Notes under the pieces: generated by a model
Database searches by the model: none
The model's input: only the letters and a program-made list of their open reading frames with translations
Told to the model about the DNA's origin: nothing
Made by a program: the position numbers and the translations under genes
Part shown: positions 1 to 10,833 of the stretch, piece after piece
Numbering within the stretch: position 1 is the stretch's first letter
Layout of the letters: each line of letters opens with the position of its first letter
Assembly: GCA_022494885.1 (NCBI GenBank)
Contig: JAGVSM010001386.1
Span: forward strand, 124,001 to 188,000
Length of the DNA: 64,000 nt
Direction of reading: 5' to 3'
Source of the DNA: Micrasema longulum
Lineage: Eukaryota; Arthropoda; Insecta; Trichoptera; Brachycentridae

Positions 1-470
1 GTTGAAACTTGTCAAAAATTTGTCAAAACAGATTTTTAAAAACAAATCGACTTACCGAAGTATTCGGAGGACTTATTGCTGGTACAATCACATTTTTAGT
101 AGAACAATATTGTTTCCCTTGGGCTTTTAACTTTTTATTTTCACTTAACTTTTTAAAACCACTTCTTTTCCGATTTGTTGTAAAAGGCGTATCCGGATCA
201 CAAGTCTCGCGTCCAGCCATTTTGTATGAAATGCTTAGCGCTGCGATTAATCACGTAGGCCCTTATATGCGTTAATGGGTATTGTACTTAGGCTCCATCC
301 CATATACATGACTTCAGATTGATATAAAATATTTTTTTCTGGTACATAAGTTCTAATTTGTGTTATTGGCGTAGGCATATAGAACATTTCCTCATACTCA
401 ACGTCATTTTTTTATTTTTTGGTATTTAAGCCCTATTTTATTACAGGTCTTCAATTGATTACTGTTTTTT
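1..470. other. No recognisable gene or repeat
   Basis: An 88-codon open frame lies on + (9-275) and a 65-codon frame on - (23-220). Neither shows a motif I recognise and they overlap antisense, so neither is called a gene. The rest is AT-rich non-coding sequence leading into the LINE 3' end that follows. Confidence 0.4.
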
Positions 471-480
471 ATATTTTTTT

Positions 481-596
481 GACTGTCTTAGAACGGGGTA
501 AATAACCCTAGTTAGACAGTCAAAGGAACTTTACATAAATTTTATTTTTTGTGTATGTAATATAATGATAATAAATAAATAAAATAAATAAATAAA
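481..596 (+). repeat. LINE 3' end with terminal hairpin and AAATA-type tail
   Basis: A short hairpin with GACTGTC and GACAGTC arms (481-521) encloses an ACGGGGTAAATAA segment. It is followed by an AT-rich stretch and a repeated AAATA/AATA tail. A second copy with the same hairpin interior and tail type lies at 9608-9705. A conserved hairpin plus simple tail is typical of non-LTR retrotransposon 3' ends. No coding sequence is attached, so the clade is unknown. Confidence 0.55.
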
Positions 597-1152
597 CAAT
601 ATTTTGAGTTTGTCTAAATTTCTGTAAACAAGGACTGGATTCAACTCCCTGAGAAGCTGCCTTCATTACAACAGATATGAAGTACTTTTAGAGAAAGCAA
701 TATAGAAGTCCGGGCATCTACAGGGCTTATGTCAATGGCTGGTTTAAGTGGCCACTTAACACACGGTGAAACATTCACAATTCTGCCCATATTTGAACAT
801 CTATATTCTTTCGATTCTTTCAATATAAATTGTTGATAAATTCACCGGGTCCATGAAGAAGTATAAAAATTGAAAAATAAAAATTTCAGACGTTGCCTAG
901 TATGATGGCAAAATAATTCAATCACTTGAATCTTACCCACATAAATAAAGGTTTCAGCTCTTTAACTTCACAAACATCAACAGATGAAAGAATCGAAGGA
1001 ATATAGATGTTCAAATATGGGCAGAATGGTGAATGTTACACCGTGTGTAAAGTGGCCACTCAAACAAGTTAATGACAGGTCATAAGCCCTGAAGATGCCT
1101 GGACTTCTATATTGCCTTCTCTAAAAGTTCTTCATCTCTGTTGTAATCTGTT
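597..1152. mobile_element. Foldback (snap-back) element, copy 1
   Basis: About 170-bp arms near 653-835 and 980-1150 are inverted complements of each other. They share the segments TGGCTGGTTTAAGTGGCCAC, CATTCTGCCCATATTTGAAC and a TTCTCTAAAA edge. An extra outer segment (CAATATTTTGAGTTTGTC, then ACTGGATTCAACT) is present only on the left, as in the copy at 32407-32912 in opposite orientation. There is no coding capacity. Relatives lie at 1444, 2021, 29573, 32407, 48820, 49380 and 56889. Confidence 0.7.
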
Positions 1153-1179
1153 ACAATAGTACGAGTTTTTCGTTTTTGT

Positions 1180-1325
1180 GTTTATAAATAAAATAAACAA
1201 CTTTAAGCAGACTCAAATCAGTGTTTGATTTTAACACTAAATAGATAATACACATCTGTGGATTTTAATATTTAAATAATAATATGAAATTCTACGAAAT
1301 AAACACCAAATCAAAAAATATATTA
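1180..1325 (+). repeat. Terminal sequence related to the 53.8 kb Penelope-like copy
   Basis: The segment contains CAGTGTTTGATTT, a run of ATATGAAATTCTA type and AATAAACACCAAATCAA. These parallel 53810-53925, where they follow a hammerhead-like motif. Here the hammerhead part is absent. Assignment rests on this pairwise resemblance only. Confidence 0.4.
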
Positions 1326-1388
1326 CAGCATAGATTGAGAACATTTTAGTTGAAGGACATTTAAAGGACTTTTGAATTGGTTGAATAG

Positions 1389-1436
1389 GTGCGAAGGTTT
1401 ACACGGTCACTGTAATCAATATGTTTAATTTTTAAA
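1389..1436 (-). repeat. Penelope-like family 1 terminal fragment
   Basis: It matches the outer terminal segment also seen at 15290-15333 and 57970-58015 (AGGTGCGAAGG, then CGGTCACTGT.ATCAATATG). At 58 kb this segment lies downstream of a GIY-YIG coding fragment on the minus strand, so it is the 3' terminal sequence of that element family. Confidence 0.55.
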
Positions 1437-1443
1437 TTTATTT

Positions 1444-1870
1444 CAACAGAGATGGAAAACATTTTTGAGAAAGGAATATGGAAGTCTAGACATTTACAGG
1501 GCTTATGACCTGTCATTGGCTGGTTTAAGTGGCCATTTTAAACACTGTATCCACATTTCCTCAACTCCTCCATCTGTTGACTTTTGTGAAGTAAAAGAGC
1601 TGAAACCTTTATCACGTGGGTGAGATTCATCCGGCTGAACCAAATCACCTACTAGGCAACGCCTGAAAACAATTTTCCAATTTTTATACTACTTTTTTTA
1701 GCAGGTAGTAATTCAACAATGTTTGAGTATGTCCAAATGCTTGCAGACTGGCTGGATTTCCTCCCTGGGGAGTTATTCTTAAACCAGCCAATGACAGGGC
1801 ATAAGCCCTGTAAATGCCTAGACTTTCATATTCCTTTCTCAAAAATTTTTCCCTCTCTGCTGAAATATAT
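1444..1870. mobile_element. Foldback element, copy 2
   Basis: It starts with ACAGAGATGGAAAACAT and contains GGGCTTATGACCTGTCATTGG and GGCTGGTTTAAGTGGCC. It ends with the inverted equivalent (CCAGCCAATGACAGGGC, then CTTTCTCAAAAATTTTTCC). An outer-segment copy (CAATGTTTGAGTATGTCC, 1717) is embedded in the middle, so this copy is rearranged relative to copy 1. Confidence 0.6.
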
Positions 1871-1925
1871 TTAAATATGAATAATTCCCTAGGCAGGAAA
1901 TCCAGCCAATAGTTTAATTTTTGGG

Positions 1926-1995
1926 TGAAACCATGTGTATTGGATTTGTTTCGACGTTTTGGTTACTATTGCAGGCACCATCTTCAGGGAAATTA
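1926..1995 (-). ncRNA. Hammerhead-ribozyme-like motif in a Penelope-like end (family 1)
   Basis: On the minus strand CUGAAGA is followed by a stem-loop of GGUGCC..GGUAACC type, then AAAAC and GUC. This is the layout of a minimal type I hammerhead with a very short helix III. The expected GAAA reads AAAA, so this copy is probably inactive. Penelope-like elements are known to carry hammerhead motifs in their terminal repeats. The association here rests on the homologous end at 57.97-58.11 kb beside a GIY-YIG fragment. Confidence 0.45.
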
Positions 1996-2020
1996 ATAAG
2001 CTAAAACGTTTTTTGATGCG

Positions 2021-2088
2021 AGTGAAATTCAAACCAGCCAATATCAGATCGTAAGCTATGTAAATGCGTAGACTTCCATGTTCCCCAA
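2021..2088 (-). repeat. Foldback family fragment
   Basis: A short piece (AAACCAGCCAATATCAGATC, then GTAAATGCGTAGACTTCCATG) matches the arm of the foldback family. It is truncated by an (AT)n run at about 2089-2104. Confidence 0.5.
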
Positions 2089-2464
2089 TAATATATATAT
2101 ATATTTTTTGGTTTATTGATTATTTCTACAAACCCGTTGGGGTTTTTTTTAAAAAAAAATATTCGGAAGTTCAACAAGAATACATAAAATACATACATTT
2201 TTTAAGAAAGCATAACTTACGTTCTTTATATATATTCTCAATTATAGAACTCCACCATCTTTCATAAATTATATAAAGTAAGTGTGTAAAATCAATTTAA
2301 GTAATAATAAAGATTAAGTTTAGTGAAGGATAAGAATAAAGATTGAGTTTAAGAAATAAAATTGAGTTAAACATAAGAAACTACATTTTTTTAAAGAAAA
2401 GAGAAATTGAAAACATATAAGATATTATAAAATAGACTAAAATTAATTTACATACAAAAAAATA

Positions 2465-2998
2465 AGGATTAGGCATTTGATTTAAGATACATAGTAATGT
2501 TTTTTTTATAATCATTTGCTCTATCATGATAAATGTCAATGTTAACTTTTTTTTCCATTTTGTTATAGAGTCTTAACATACTTGCAAGAGGGTTAAAATG
2601 TGCCATATTGTTTGTAAAAATTGGAAAATAAAATGATTCAGGTGATCTCAGACGCCTACGGGGAACGTACAATGACACATTTTGAACACAAAACACTGAA
2701 TCAACATTATTGTGAATTATATTATACATCATATCTATAATTTGTCTCCTAGTTTCTAACTTTTCAATTTTAAAATACTCCAAGCGCTTTGTTAAGATGT
2801 TTTATTTTGTCTGGTGAGTGTAGTCATCGTGTGCTTTGCCAGATATATTGTAAATTTGTTTCCAGTGTACTTTTTTAAGTGGTACCTGAGGTAATCATTG
2901 TAGTGTTTAAGTCCATTGTATATTATTTTTGACTGTCCCACGTTTATCTTTGTTTTCTTTAAGTGTGGTAGTGTTGTTGTTGTTGTTGTCTGGTTCAT
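2465..2998 (-). pseudogene. Jockey/CR1-like LINE reverse transcriptase C-terminal fragments
   Basis: The frame at 2469-2783 encodes LETRRQIIDMMYNIIHNN, then a VPRRRLRSPESF segment and PLASMLRLYNKM. This is the order seen after the catalytic domain in jockey/CR1-type LINE RTs (RR..D..F.Y....N, then VP..R....F, then SP..RML..YN). The neighbouring 2792-2998 frame (GQSKIIYNGLKHYN) resembles the extreme C-terminus of such proteins. It lies upstream rather than downstream, so two fragments or a rearrangement are present. No catalytic FADD motif remains. Confidence 0.5.
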
Positions 2999-2999
2999 A

Positions 3000-3720
3000 T
3001 TTGTGTATGTCAGAATTTTTGATTAACGTTATGTCCTGGTCTTGAATGTTTCCCAGTTCAATTTTGTTTATATTTTTTATGTCTTAATGCTCGTAATCTT
3101 TCTTTATATAAAGGCAAATTGGTCAATATTACTCTTCAGGTTCAGAATCCATAAAATTAAGTGTCAAAATAATTGTTTATAATATGTATTTCATACCTAC
3201 CGTATTGAAAATCAAACTTGAGACCTCTTAAAGACCTTCCAAAAATTTTAATTTTATAAAATAAAGTTTTATTTGGCATGGGTAACTCGGTATTAAAATA
3301 TTATTACTTTAATAAAATTAAAACATCTGATTAATTGAAATGATACAAAAAATTACTATTTAATTTTAGTAGCGTGGCTTTTAAATTATTTTTAATTGTT
3401 TTCTTCAAAGTCCTTTATTATGAAAGCATTTTTTAATTGTAGATATTTATTTCCATCAAAACAAACTTAGGTCGACAAATGAAAAAAATGTGAAGCGATG
3501 AATCCTCAGGCAACGGGACGTCTTAAGCAAAGATTTGTCTTTCTTGATAGAAATTCTAGACAGGATTAGTTGACATGAAAATCTAATTAAAAATACACGT
3601 ATTTCTCGCTTTGGAGATGATAATAGAGTTTTCCCTTTATTTCTATGAAATTTTCTAATTAATTTGTTTAGAAATGTTAGTGAGAGGACTAGTAATATTT
3701 ATCTACCTGCATAACTTAAT
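3000..3720. other. AT-rich stretch, nothing recognised
   Basis: No frame longer than about 60 codons with a familiar motif, no inverted repeat and no tRNA-like boxes were seen. A short GTT microsatellite sits just before it (2968-2987). Confidence 0.4.
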
Positions 3721-3723
3721 AAG

Positions 3724-3815
3724 TATTACTACCATCACGCCATTTCCCCGTAAAAGTAGGCAGAGATTATGGAACATCAAACGCGTCTTTCTTGACTTAT
3801 ATTTGTAGCTTGTTC
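3724..3815 (-). repeat. RTE-like LINE 3' end fragment
   Basis: TACTACCATCACGCC, CCCCGTAAAAGTAGGCAGAG and the following segment match the 3' ends of the longer minus-strand copies at 10834 and 31538, which connect to RT-coding sequence. The TAC-rich edge is the element's tail seen in reverse. Confidence 0.55.
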
Positions 3816-3846
3816 TTGTTTTTATTTTTTTATTTTTTTATTTGCG

Positions 3847-3945
3847 AATCAAGTTGGGGTAGAGTGGGATTCGAACCACATACCTTTGGTCCGTGAGTCC
3901 GAGACACTAGCCATTGGACCACAACCCGATTTTAATGTTGTCATT
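3847..3945 (-). repeat. tRNA-derived SINE, family 1, copy 1
   Basis: On the minus strand the copy reads ATCGGGTTGTGGTCC, GGCTAGTGTCTCGGACTC and then GGTTCGAATCCC, an RNA polymerase III B-box, followed by ACTCTACCCCAACTTGATT. Five other copies share this order (5793, 17385, 38690, 46937, 53990). There is no closed acceptor stem, so it is a SINE head and not a tRNA gene. Confidence 0.75.
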
Positions 3946-3954
3946 TAAGTCCTT

Positions 3955-4550
3955 TAATTATGACTTTCGATATCATCAGATTTCAGGTAGATAGAAGTAT
4001 GTTTACCAGGAATGGAAGTACTGAGAAACTTATTGAAAAGAGGCTGAGTGACGGTAATAAGGTAAACGGTGCACCAAAGTCAACCTTGACAATTAAATGT
4101 TTGTCACAGAAGACGAAATCAGCCGTTCACAATGAAGTCCTGGTGCCGAACCTTATGTATTGAAGCAAAGTATGGAATATAAAAAAACAAGATTAATATT
4201 CGCTTGCAGTCGAAATGCAATATCTCAGGCGAATGTGTGGACGACGGGAGCACAAATGCCGAGATCCGTGCATTAAGTAAGGCATAAGCATTATGGACAA
4301 AACCAAGAAAAGAGTTATGCGTTAGTTGGACATGTTGAGCGAATGACGGCGAAAAGACGGCTGTGAAGATTTGCGATGTGAATGTTGATGGATGCAGAAA
4401 ACGAGGAAGACCCAAAATGACACGACTTAATTGAATCCAACAAAAACTTGGACAATGGAAAAGTTGAAAGTCGGATTAATCGGCGCTCGTGCATGTAAAG
4501 ATTTATGAATGTAGGGGAAGCGAGGTCTGTATGCATACAGAGTGATATGT
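3955..4550 (+). pseudogene. RTE-like LINE RT C-terminal fragment, broken
   Basis: The frame from 3960 reads STEKLIEKRLSDGNKVNGA then KSAVHNEVLVPNLMY. This parallels VEKYVERRLNAGNKMNG and LAVHNGVLVPILIYGSETW in the better copy at 31777-32325. Downstream, in shifted frames, GHVERM-like and KRRGRPKMT-like segments mark the end of the protein. Several stops and frameshifts make it dead. Confidence 0.6.
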
Positions 4551-4737
4551 AGTTCCTTGATATTTAATATCCTTTCTGCCTACTCAGATTTCTAAATTAT
4601 GGAGACATTGTCAGAGATAAACAGGCAGGATATCTTCTAAACTACAGCTGAATTTTTTTATTGTCCCAGCATTCTGCCCTGCGCGGTCGGGACTATTCAC
4701 GGAACGGGGACAAGACAATACAGTCTTATCTGTTTTG

Positions 4738-4761
4738 TTTTTTTTTTTTTTTTTTTTTTTT
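4738..4761 (-). repeat. Poly(T) run of 24, possible tail of a minus-strand retro-insert
   Basis: An uninterrupted T tract on + would be the poly(A) tail of an element on the minus strand. I found no recognisable element body on either side, so this is only a candidate boundary. Confidence 0.35.
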
Positions 4762-5039
4762 CCATACACATATTATTTGCAAAGAAATATAATTACAAAA
4801 ATACATCTTAAAATTCACCTATAACATGAATTGGAAAAAAAATTGTCCACGTATAAGCGACACTTTATTGTTTATTTTTACACAAACTTAGTACGTATTT
4901 ATATTTTAAATCGTTACAAATCCTTTTAGGTAAGTACGCACATGATTTTTCCTCTCCTTTCTTCAAAGTATAGTGTTAATAGTTTTTTTAATGTTTTAAT
5001 TTTCGTTAATCTTTGCTTTTAATTTTTGTATAAAATTGT

Positions 5040-5190
5040 AAGATTCAATATGTCCATGTATTTATAATTTTCTCAAACTGAACGTTTGCGTAGGTAGGAA
5101 GAAATTGCCTTAAGGCAATATGCCCGCCCTTAGATGTATATTTATTGTTTATGTATATAAAGTGTCAAATAAAAATAATAAATTTTACCA
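5040..5190 (+). repeat. LINE 3' end (AAATTGCCTTAAGGCAAT type)
   Basis: A palindromic TTGCCTTAAGGCAA is followed by TGCCCGCCCTTAGATGTATA, then ATATAAAGTGTCAAATAAAAATAATAAAT. A 3' UTR hairpin, this spacing and an AATAA tail are common at CR1/L2/jockey-type LINE 3' ends. No coding part is attached. Confidence 0.45.
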
Positions 5191-5792
5191 CTAACAGAAG
5201 TTCATTTTTTAGGGCGGAATTTTTGATCTGAGCATTTACAAAACCCATAATCCGTTAATTGCCTGCCTGTGCAAACACAGGACACATTAAAAAACATCAC
5301 TGTTTCCTCTATTTTACTCTATGGAATAAAATAAATCAAACTTGTAAATGGCCAAAATTAAAATTGCTTTCTGCGACACTTAAAAACTTTTACATAATCT
5401 TTATAAAATCACTGCGGACTCTCGAAGACTGATCTGTAAATATTCAGTTAATATGGCATAGTAGGGTGGAACTGTGCCGTAATAACGACAAAGTTTTCCC
5501 CGTCCCATTCTACCTTCGACTTTCCTTAAGTCTTCATTTCAATGGAACCAATAGCCGATACTTAACAAAACTCCCTCCATCTCGCTTGGTTAACTTTAAA
5601 AGTACCTCTCCACTTTAGTACGATATGAAAACCTTGATCCTCGAGGAAAAATGTAATTTTATTCGTCTCATGAAAATCTTGGTTTTTAAAAATAAGATAT
5701 GTCTTTTTAGTGATATTTTATATACGAGTTTTTTTTTCTAATGAAATCCCGTTTAAGCCGTCTTCAAAGAAAACTTACCTTTAATTTTAATT

Positions 5793-5935
5793 AATGAATC
5801 GGATTGTAGTCCCGTGGCTAGTGTTGCGGACTCACGGATCGAAGATCTGAAGTTCGAACCCCACTCTACCTCAACTTGATTTCCATTTTCTGATAGTGTG
5901 TTATTTAAAATGGCAGCCAAAAAATTAAATGGGGT
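5793..5935 (+). repeat. tRNA-derived SINE, family 1, copy 2
   Basis: It contains AATCGGATTGTAGTCCCGTG, GGCTAGTGTTGCGGACTC and the B-box-like AGTTCGAACCCC. These are followed by CACTCTACCTCAACTTGATT and the family's unique region with AAATGGCAGCCAAAA. Orientation is opposite to copy 1. Confidence 0.75.
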
Positions 5936-5939
5936 AAAA

Positions 5940-6430
5940 GGGGGTAAGTAAAATGGGGTATTTACATTTACAAAAAATAAACAGGTAAATACAAACATCG
6001 TAAGTAAGAATTTAAAAAATAAACAACGCTTTTTTGTAAACATGTAGAAACAATAAAAAGCATACTGCCATGCAAAATAAAAAGTGAAACTTTACATATT
6101 AAAAAAAAAAAAAAATGGATATAAGAAAAGAAATTGTAGTAAAAATGAAATTGTAAATAACTTGTAAAGAATTTAAACAAAAAAAAAATTTATAAATATA
6201 TTTATATTCTTCCACGTATAAAAAAATTGTTTTAAAAAATTATTGTTAAAAACAAATAATAAAATTAGTTTACAGTAAGTATATATAAGATAATAACATA
6301 ATATCTGGTACACAAAAATATTTGATTCATTGATTTCAGAAAAATATGTAAAGACAAAACTAAACTTCAACGTTCTTACACACGCATTATGTTCGGACCA
6401 AATACATATATACCTACCTGACCGTCTTTC
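5940..6430. other. AT-rich stretch, nothing recognised
   Basis: Low-complexity A/T sequence. The open frames on the minus strand are F/Y/I-rich translations of it and show no motif. Confidence 0.45.
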
Positions 6431-6499
6431 CCATTTCCTAGCGCACTCTATGTAACAATAATACTACCGGTAACAACATTAAAAATCAGTACAAAATCT

Positions 6500-6760
6500 A
6501 ACGTTAACGAGTGAAGTGCTTTACTAATATTTCTACGAGCGAGCTGTGCCTGCGTCATTTTAGACCGCTAGTTCTATCCAGACAAGCTGTGCCAGCGTCT
6601 TCCGACCACCAGCTACACCAAGATTCCAGCATTCGTCACGCCTCGTCCATCAGCAGGTTAGTGGAGTTGCGCAACCTTCCTTCCTAACAATACAGTCCCC
6701 TCTAAATTTTCCTCCTCCTAGGACAAGGTATTCGTCACACTTCGTCCACTCCTCAACACA
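6500..6760. repeat. GC-richer segment with two imperfect short duplications
   Basis: GAGCTGTGCCTGCGTC (6541) recurs as AAGCTGTGCCAGCGTC (6584). ATTCGTCACGCCTCGTCCA (6631) recurs as ATTCGTCACACTTCGTCCA (6730). The segment stands out in base composition from its surroundings. It could be part of an LTR or of a unique regulatory or coding sequence; I cannot tell which. Confidence 0.35.
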
Positions 6761-7250
6761 TTACATAACAATTATATATGTTTATTATTCTTGTTTTTAG
6801 AGGTCTGTGTCAGGTCTAATAAGCTCTTGACGTCTCTGCGTCCTGTGTCGATCTATTTTAATAAGACTCCGTTTAGTATTAGAAAAATATCACACACAAC
6901 GAATACTAATAAAAATATCTAAAACTGATTTAGAAAATTAATTATGTCGTCAAAATCAATACGGATATCATGATTTTACAAAATAAAATTGTTAAAAAAT
7001 ATTTTTCCACAAAAACGCGACGCGACTTCCAGATTTGGAACGACGTTCTCTTTAAATTTATACGGTTTCAAAGGCAAAATTTAACCAAATGGTAACATAT
7101 TAGGGGCGTGGCCAATTCAAAGAAACTGAACGGTTGAAAAAAAAAATTAACGGTTGTCAAAAAAAAGACACTGCGAGATATCGTTTCCAAGATAATATGT
7201 TTTAACTTTTGTTCTCTATATCGTTGCTTTATTTTCTTAACCTATAATCT

Positions 7251-7830
7251 ATAGAATTAAGAATAGTCTAGAAGGAGCGTAGAATCATATTTGAATACAT
7301 CGGACTGTGCCCAATAATTCCCACCGAAGACACCGAGTAATATTGCCAGATTGCGAAGAATATAACCATAACCCAAATGTAAGGTAAAAAAAAACATTTT
7401 GTTAACTTTTCTAAAATTTTATTGTGCACTCAGAAACATTGATTGACACAACAGAGTAGATAAGAATGAACGATGAGAAGAAAAATAAATTAATGAACTT
7501 TGAACTTAAAATATAAAACAAATTTTATTTTACATTAAACGGATACTTTTATATCATGCTACATAATATTTTATGTTTTAAAGATAATGTCGGTCAAATA
7601 TCCACCACGGCGTTGTTTAATCCGAGGTTCAATTTTAATTATTTGTCTCATTATATGAGCAAAGTAGGGTAAACATTTTTACTACTCTGGCAACACTAAC
7701 AAAATGTTTTTTTTTGTTTCTTCGACAATCTGACAGATGGAAAAATAATTAAATTTTTAAGTAATGCATTTGTGACAAACACATTGATTTGATAATTACA
7801 CATGAAATGTGATTGCATCCTGTTTCTATA
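7251..7830 (+). repeat. Dispersed ~0.6 kb repeat, copy A1
   Basis: It shares GAATTAAGAATAGTC, AGAAGGAGCGTAGAATCATA, the CGGACTGTG segment, ACATTGATTGAC..CAACAGAGTAG, a CAAATATCCACCACGGCG block and a GACAATCTGACAGATGGAAAA block with the copy at 55035-55660, in the same order and orientation. No protein motif was seen. The class is unknown. Confidence 0.6.
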
Positions 7831-8308
7831 AGATTCTAGCAGTATTTCTACAATTTTTGCGAAGCCGAAGGCGAGTGTTCTGCCAGACCCGTCGGTGGAA
7901 CAACCGAACATTCGCGTAGTGCGCTCGAAAACAGTAAATCGGTGCGACAAAATGTATTGGAATTCCGCAGCGGAATGTTTGCTAGTGTAGCACTAGCCTA
8001 AGTGTTGCTAGTAATTATTTTTTCTCTTAACTATAACCCTAAATAAATGGCAATATATGTAGAATACCATTTAGAAAGAAAAAAAATTCAATTGTAGAGA
8101 TTCAGAACGACACGGGTCAACGCTATTAACGCTTTTTATTTGCGTAAGGAAAAACAATCGGGCCATCATCATAAACTTTCTAGAAACAGTTTTTACTTTT
8201 TACTCTGTTTTTACTTTGTTTTTTTTTTAATATGTTTTTTGCTATAAATATGTGTAGTTTTTACTGTATTTTTTTCCTGTGTATTTTGTATTTACTACGT
8301 AGTAAAAT

Positions 8309-9424
8309 AGTAAAATACGGGGCTATGTATAGCGTGTGAGCTCGCCAATATATGACAGTAAAAATTTTATTGTCTTTGAATTTCCTAGAGTTTTAACCAT
8401 CGAAAACAAAAGAAGATTTCAAATCAAATCAATAGACAATGGAAATTTGATGTGTATTATTTTAATAGATTGTTTATAACAGAAGAATACATAGAGAAAT
8501 ATGCATTTTTATTTTTTGTAATAAAAACAGTCTAGTAAATTCGAAAAATAAAAATACGCTTTATATGAACAATATTAATGAAAATGCAAAAATAACATTG
8601 AATACTTGAAAAATAAATATAATTGAGTGTTACAAACATAATTTAAAAAACGGATAGAGATTAAAAGTAAAAACTATCTTTAGTTTAATTCTTATAGCGA
8701 TAAATACATAAACATTATAAAACAGGAATTATACAAATACAAAAATAATATTGAAACTAGGCGGCTACCTACACGGTTAAATTTCGAAACACCACGCAAT
8801 TTCTTATCTCGGCTACGCTATGTAAAATGAAAACAAATATTTAAATTAATAATTTCATCACGTCATGAAGTCGCCCTGGGTAGCGCCTGCTAACGTCAAT
8901 CAACAAAAACATCCTCGTTTTAATTACAATATTTCGGCTACGCCATGAATCTCCTTTTTAAAATAATTTCTCACGTCACAAAGTCGCCCCTGGGTAGCGC
9001 CTGCTAACGTCAATCAACAAAACATCCTCGTTTTTATAACAGTATTTCGGCTACGCCATGAATTTCTTATAAAAAATGTCAAAACGTCACAAAGCCACTC
9101 TCTAAGTGTCGCTACTGACATCATTTACAAAAACATAATTATTTGTGCTTTTTTCAGGTACGCAATTTTTTTTTTTAAATACACCTACCTAACCGATAAA
9201 ATACTATTAGTTATTAAACCAAGGTGTACTTTAAAGTTCCGTATGGCCAAATAATATTATTTATTATTAGAATATTATTGACATGTAGTTCAAGCATTGC
9301 TGCATTCACGTTGCTTTACTTCTCAGAGCTCAACTGCTATGTTTTTCTATGGTTATGTTTAATGTCATCTGTCATGTATTGGCGAGCTCACAGGCTATAC
9401 TTACGCCAAAATACGTATTTTACT
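8309..9424. repeat. Inverted-repeat-bounded unit, ~1.1 kb
   Basis: The left arm (8309-8357) contains GTGTGAGCTCGCCAATATATG. The right arm (9371-9424) is its inverted complement with a few mismatches, and AGTAAAATAC sits at the outer or inner edges. Sequence beyond both arms is rich in TATTTTACT/AGTAAAATA motifs. The interior holds the minisatellite listed next. It could be a foldback element or a non-autonomous DNA transposon. Confidence 0.5.
8859..9130. repeat. Minisatellite, unit about 112 bp, ~2.4 copies
   Basis: Units begin CACGTCATGAAGTCGCCC (8859), CACGTCACAAAGTCGCCC (8972) and AACGTCACAAAGCCACTC (9083), giving periods of 113 and 111. Each unit carries GGGTAGCGCCTGCTAACGTC (degraded in the last) and, at its end, TTTCGGCTACGCCATGAAT. 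A partial earlier unit is visible at about 8808-8858 (TCTCGGCTACGCTATG). Confidence 0.7.
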
Positions 9425-9607
9425 GGATTTTTAGATATATTTTTTTCTTGGTATTTTTATATGTTTCTTACTATGTATTTTGATTTTACAACGTATTTTA
9501 CTATGTTTTTTTTACAATGTATTTTACTATTTTTTTACTTTATGTTCACTATATCTACTACCTTTATTATTGTTTCTATGTATTAATTACTGTTTAATAT
9601 ATATATG

Positions 9608-9705
9608 TTGTCTGACTTTGAACGGGGTAAATAATCCTAACTAGATAGTCAAACCAAGTTTAATAAATGTATAATTTTATGTTTATAATATTATAATAAA
9701 TAAAT
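9608..9705 (+). repeat. LINE 3' end, second copy of the 481-596 type
   Basis: The hairpin region reads GAACGGGGTAAATAATCCTA then AGATAGTCAAA, followed by an A/T segment ending in AATAAATAAATT. This mirrors 481-596. The long F/Y-rich frame just upstream (9224-9586) is translated low-complexity sequence and not a convincing protein. Confidence 0.55.
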
Positions 9706-9709
9706 TCAT

Positions 9710-10830
9710 TTTAAATTTATGAACTTTCAGGAAATATTTAAAATGCAATGTAAGGTTTATTTCCTTCTTTTCTTGCATTAATCTGAACATGGAGCTGCAT
9801 TGATGCACCAAATTAATCTGCACATCGTCATGTTATCTTGATCATTAAATACAAATTACTATCAATCTTGCTTTGTTTAGCTTCAGGTTTCAACTTTTGT
9901 ATTTAAACAATGTTGGCGACAATGTTTGAATTCAAATATTACAATTATTTTTCGAAATATTTTATTATTTACCTTAATTGGCGCACGAGATACTTCGTTG
10001 GCTCACTAATTGCACCGTATCTTGGTGATTTGATGAAAGCAGGGTGATCAGCTTTCCACATCAGGTTCCAGTCCAGAAACTATGAAACATTGCATTCTGT
10101 TTCAATAGTGGTAAGCAAACTCGCTAACCAACGAAACCACGAGGCGGACAAGTGAACGCATAAGATACGTTTAAATCTCGACCGATATTGCTTAGGCAGT
10201 GATAATATCAAAGGGTTTTGCTGAGAAAGCCACCAGTAACTACAAACTGAACATAGAGACGCTTGCTATCTTTATACAAGATCATATTAACGCTGATATC
10301 ATTTATTCTGATCTTATTATTCGTATATTCGACCAGAGTATCAAATATGCAAATAAAAGGCTGAGAAAATCCAACAGACTCTATCTCAAATAATTTAAAC
10401 TATTTGACAGTAAGCATTAATTTTTAAGAAACTCTCGGAACCTTACTTCATTTATATCTGTCTTTTGCATAAAATAGTATATCGAAAGTTACCTTCATAA
10501 GTATACTTTCCATTAATGGTAGTGAGTTACTTTTTTTTAGAACCACACTCTTAAATACCTATTCTCAGATTTAATTTTTAACTACAGCCTTGTTCAGTAT
10601 TTAAATAGTTGTATTTGAGCGAAAAAATATTCTAAAAGTTATTTTTGGCCATTGATTTTACCATCTTATTCCAGAAAGTAAACGCTGAAACGATAAAAAT
10701 AATCATTTTTGTATATTCGTTCCTACTTGGAATTGATGTAAAAAAATATATTGTTTTTTTTTCCGGATGAAACGAAGAGCACAATAGCCCCAGAACCCTA
10801 TTTCAGAACAGAATTTCAACTCGATGGCTA
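9710..10830. other. Nothing recognised
   Basis: AT-rich sequence with one 64-codon frame (10199-10393) of no known motif. A region of mixed composition at 9990-10150 has a tRNA-like feel but no complete A and B boxes. Confidence 0.35.
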
Positions 10831-10833
10831 CTC

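Noticed and set aside
3850..3945. Possible tRNA gene with good B-box
   Set aside because: No complementary acceptor stem, and the same sequence recurs five more times with a shared non-tRNA body, so it is a SINE.
8859..9130. CRISPR array
   Set aside because: The ~112-bp units are contiguous tandem repeats without distinct spacers, in a eukaryotic context.
9224..9586. 120-codon frame rich in F, Y and I
   Set aside because: It is a translation of low-complexity TATTTTACT-type DNA overlapping the right inverted arm; no domain, and composition explains the open frame.
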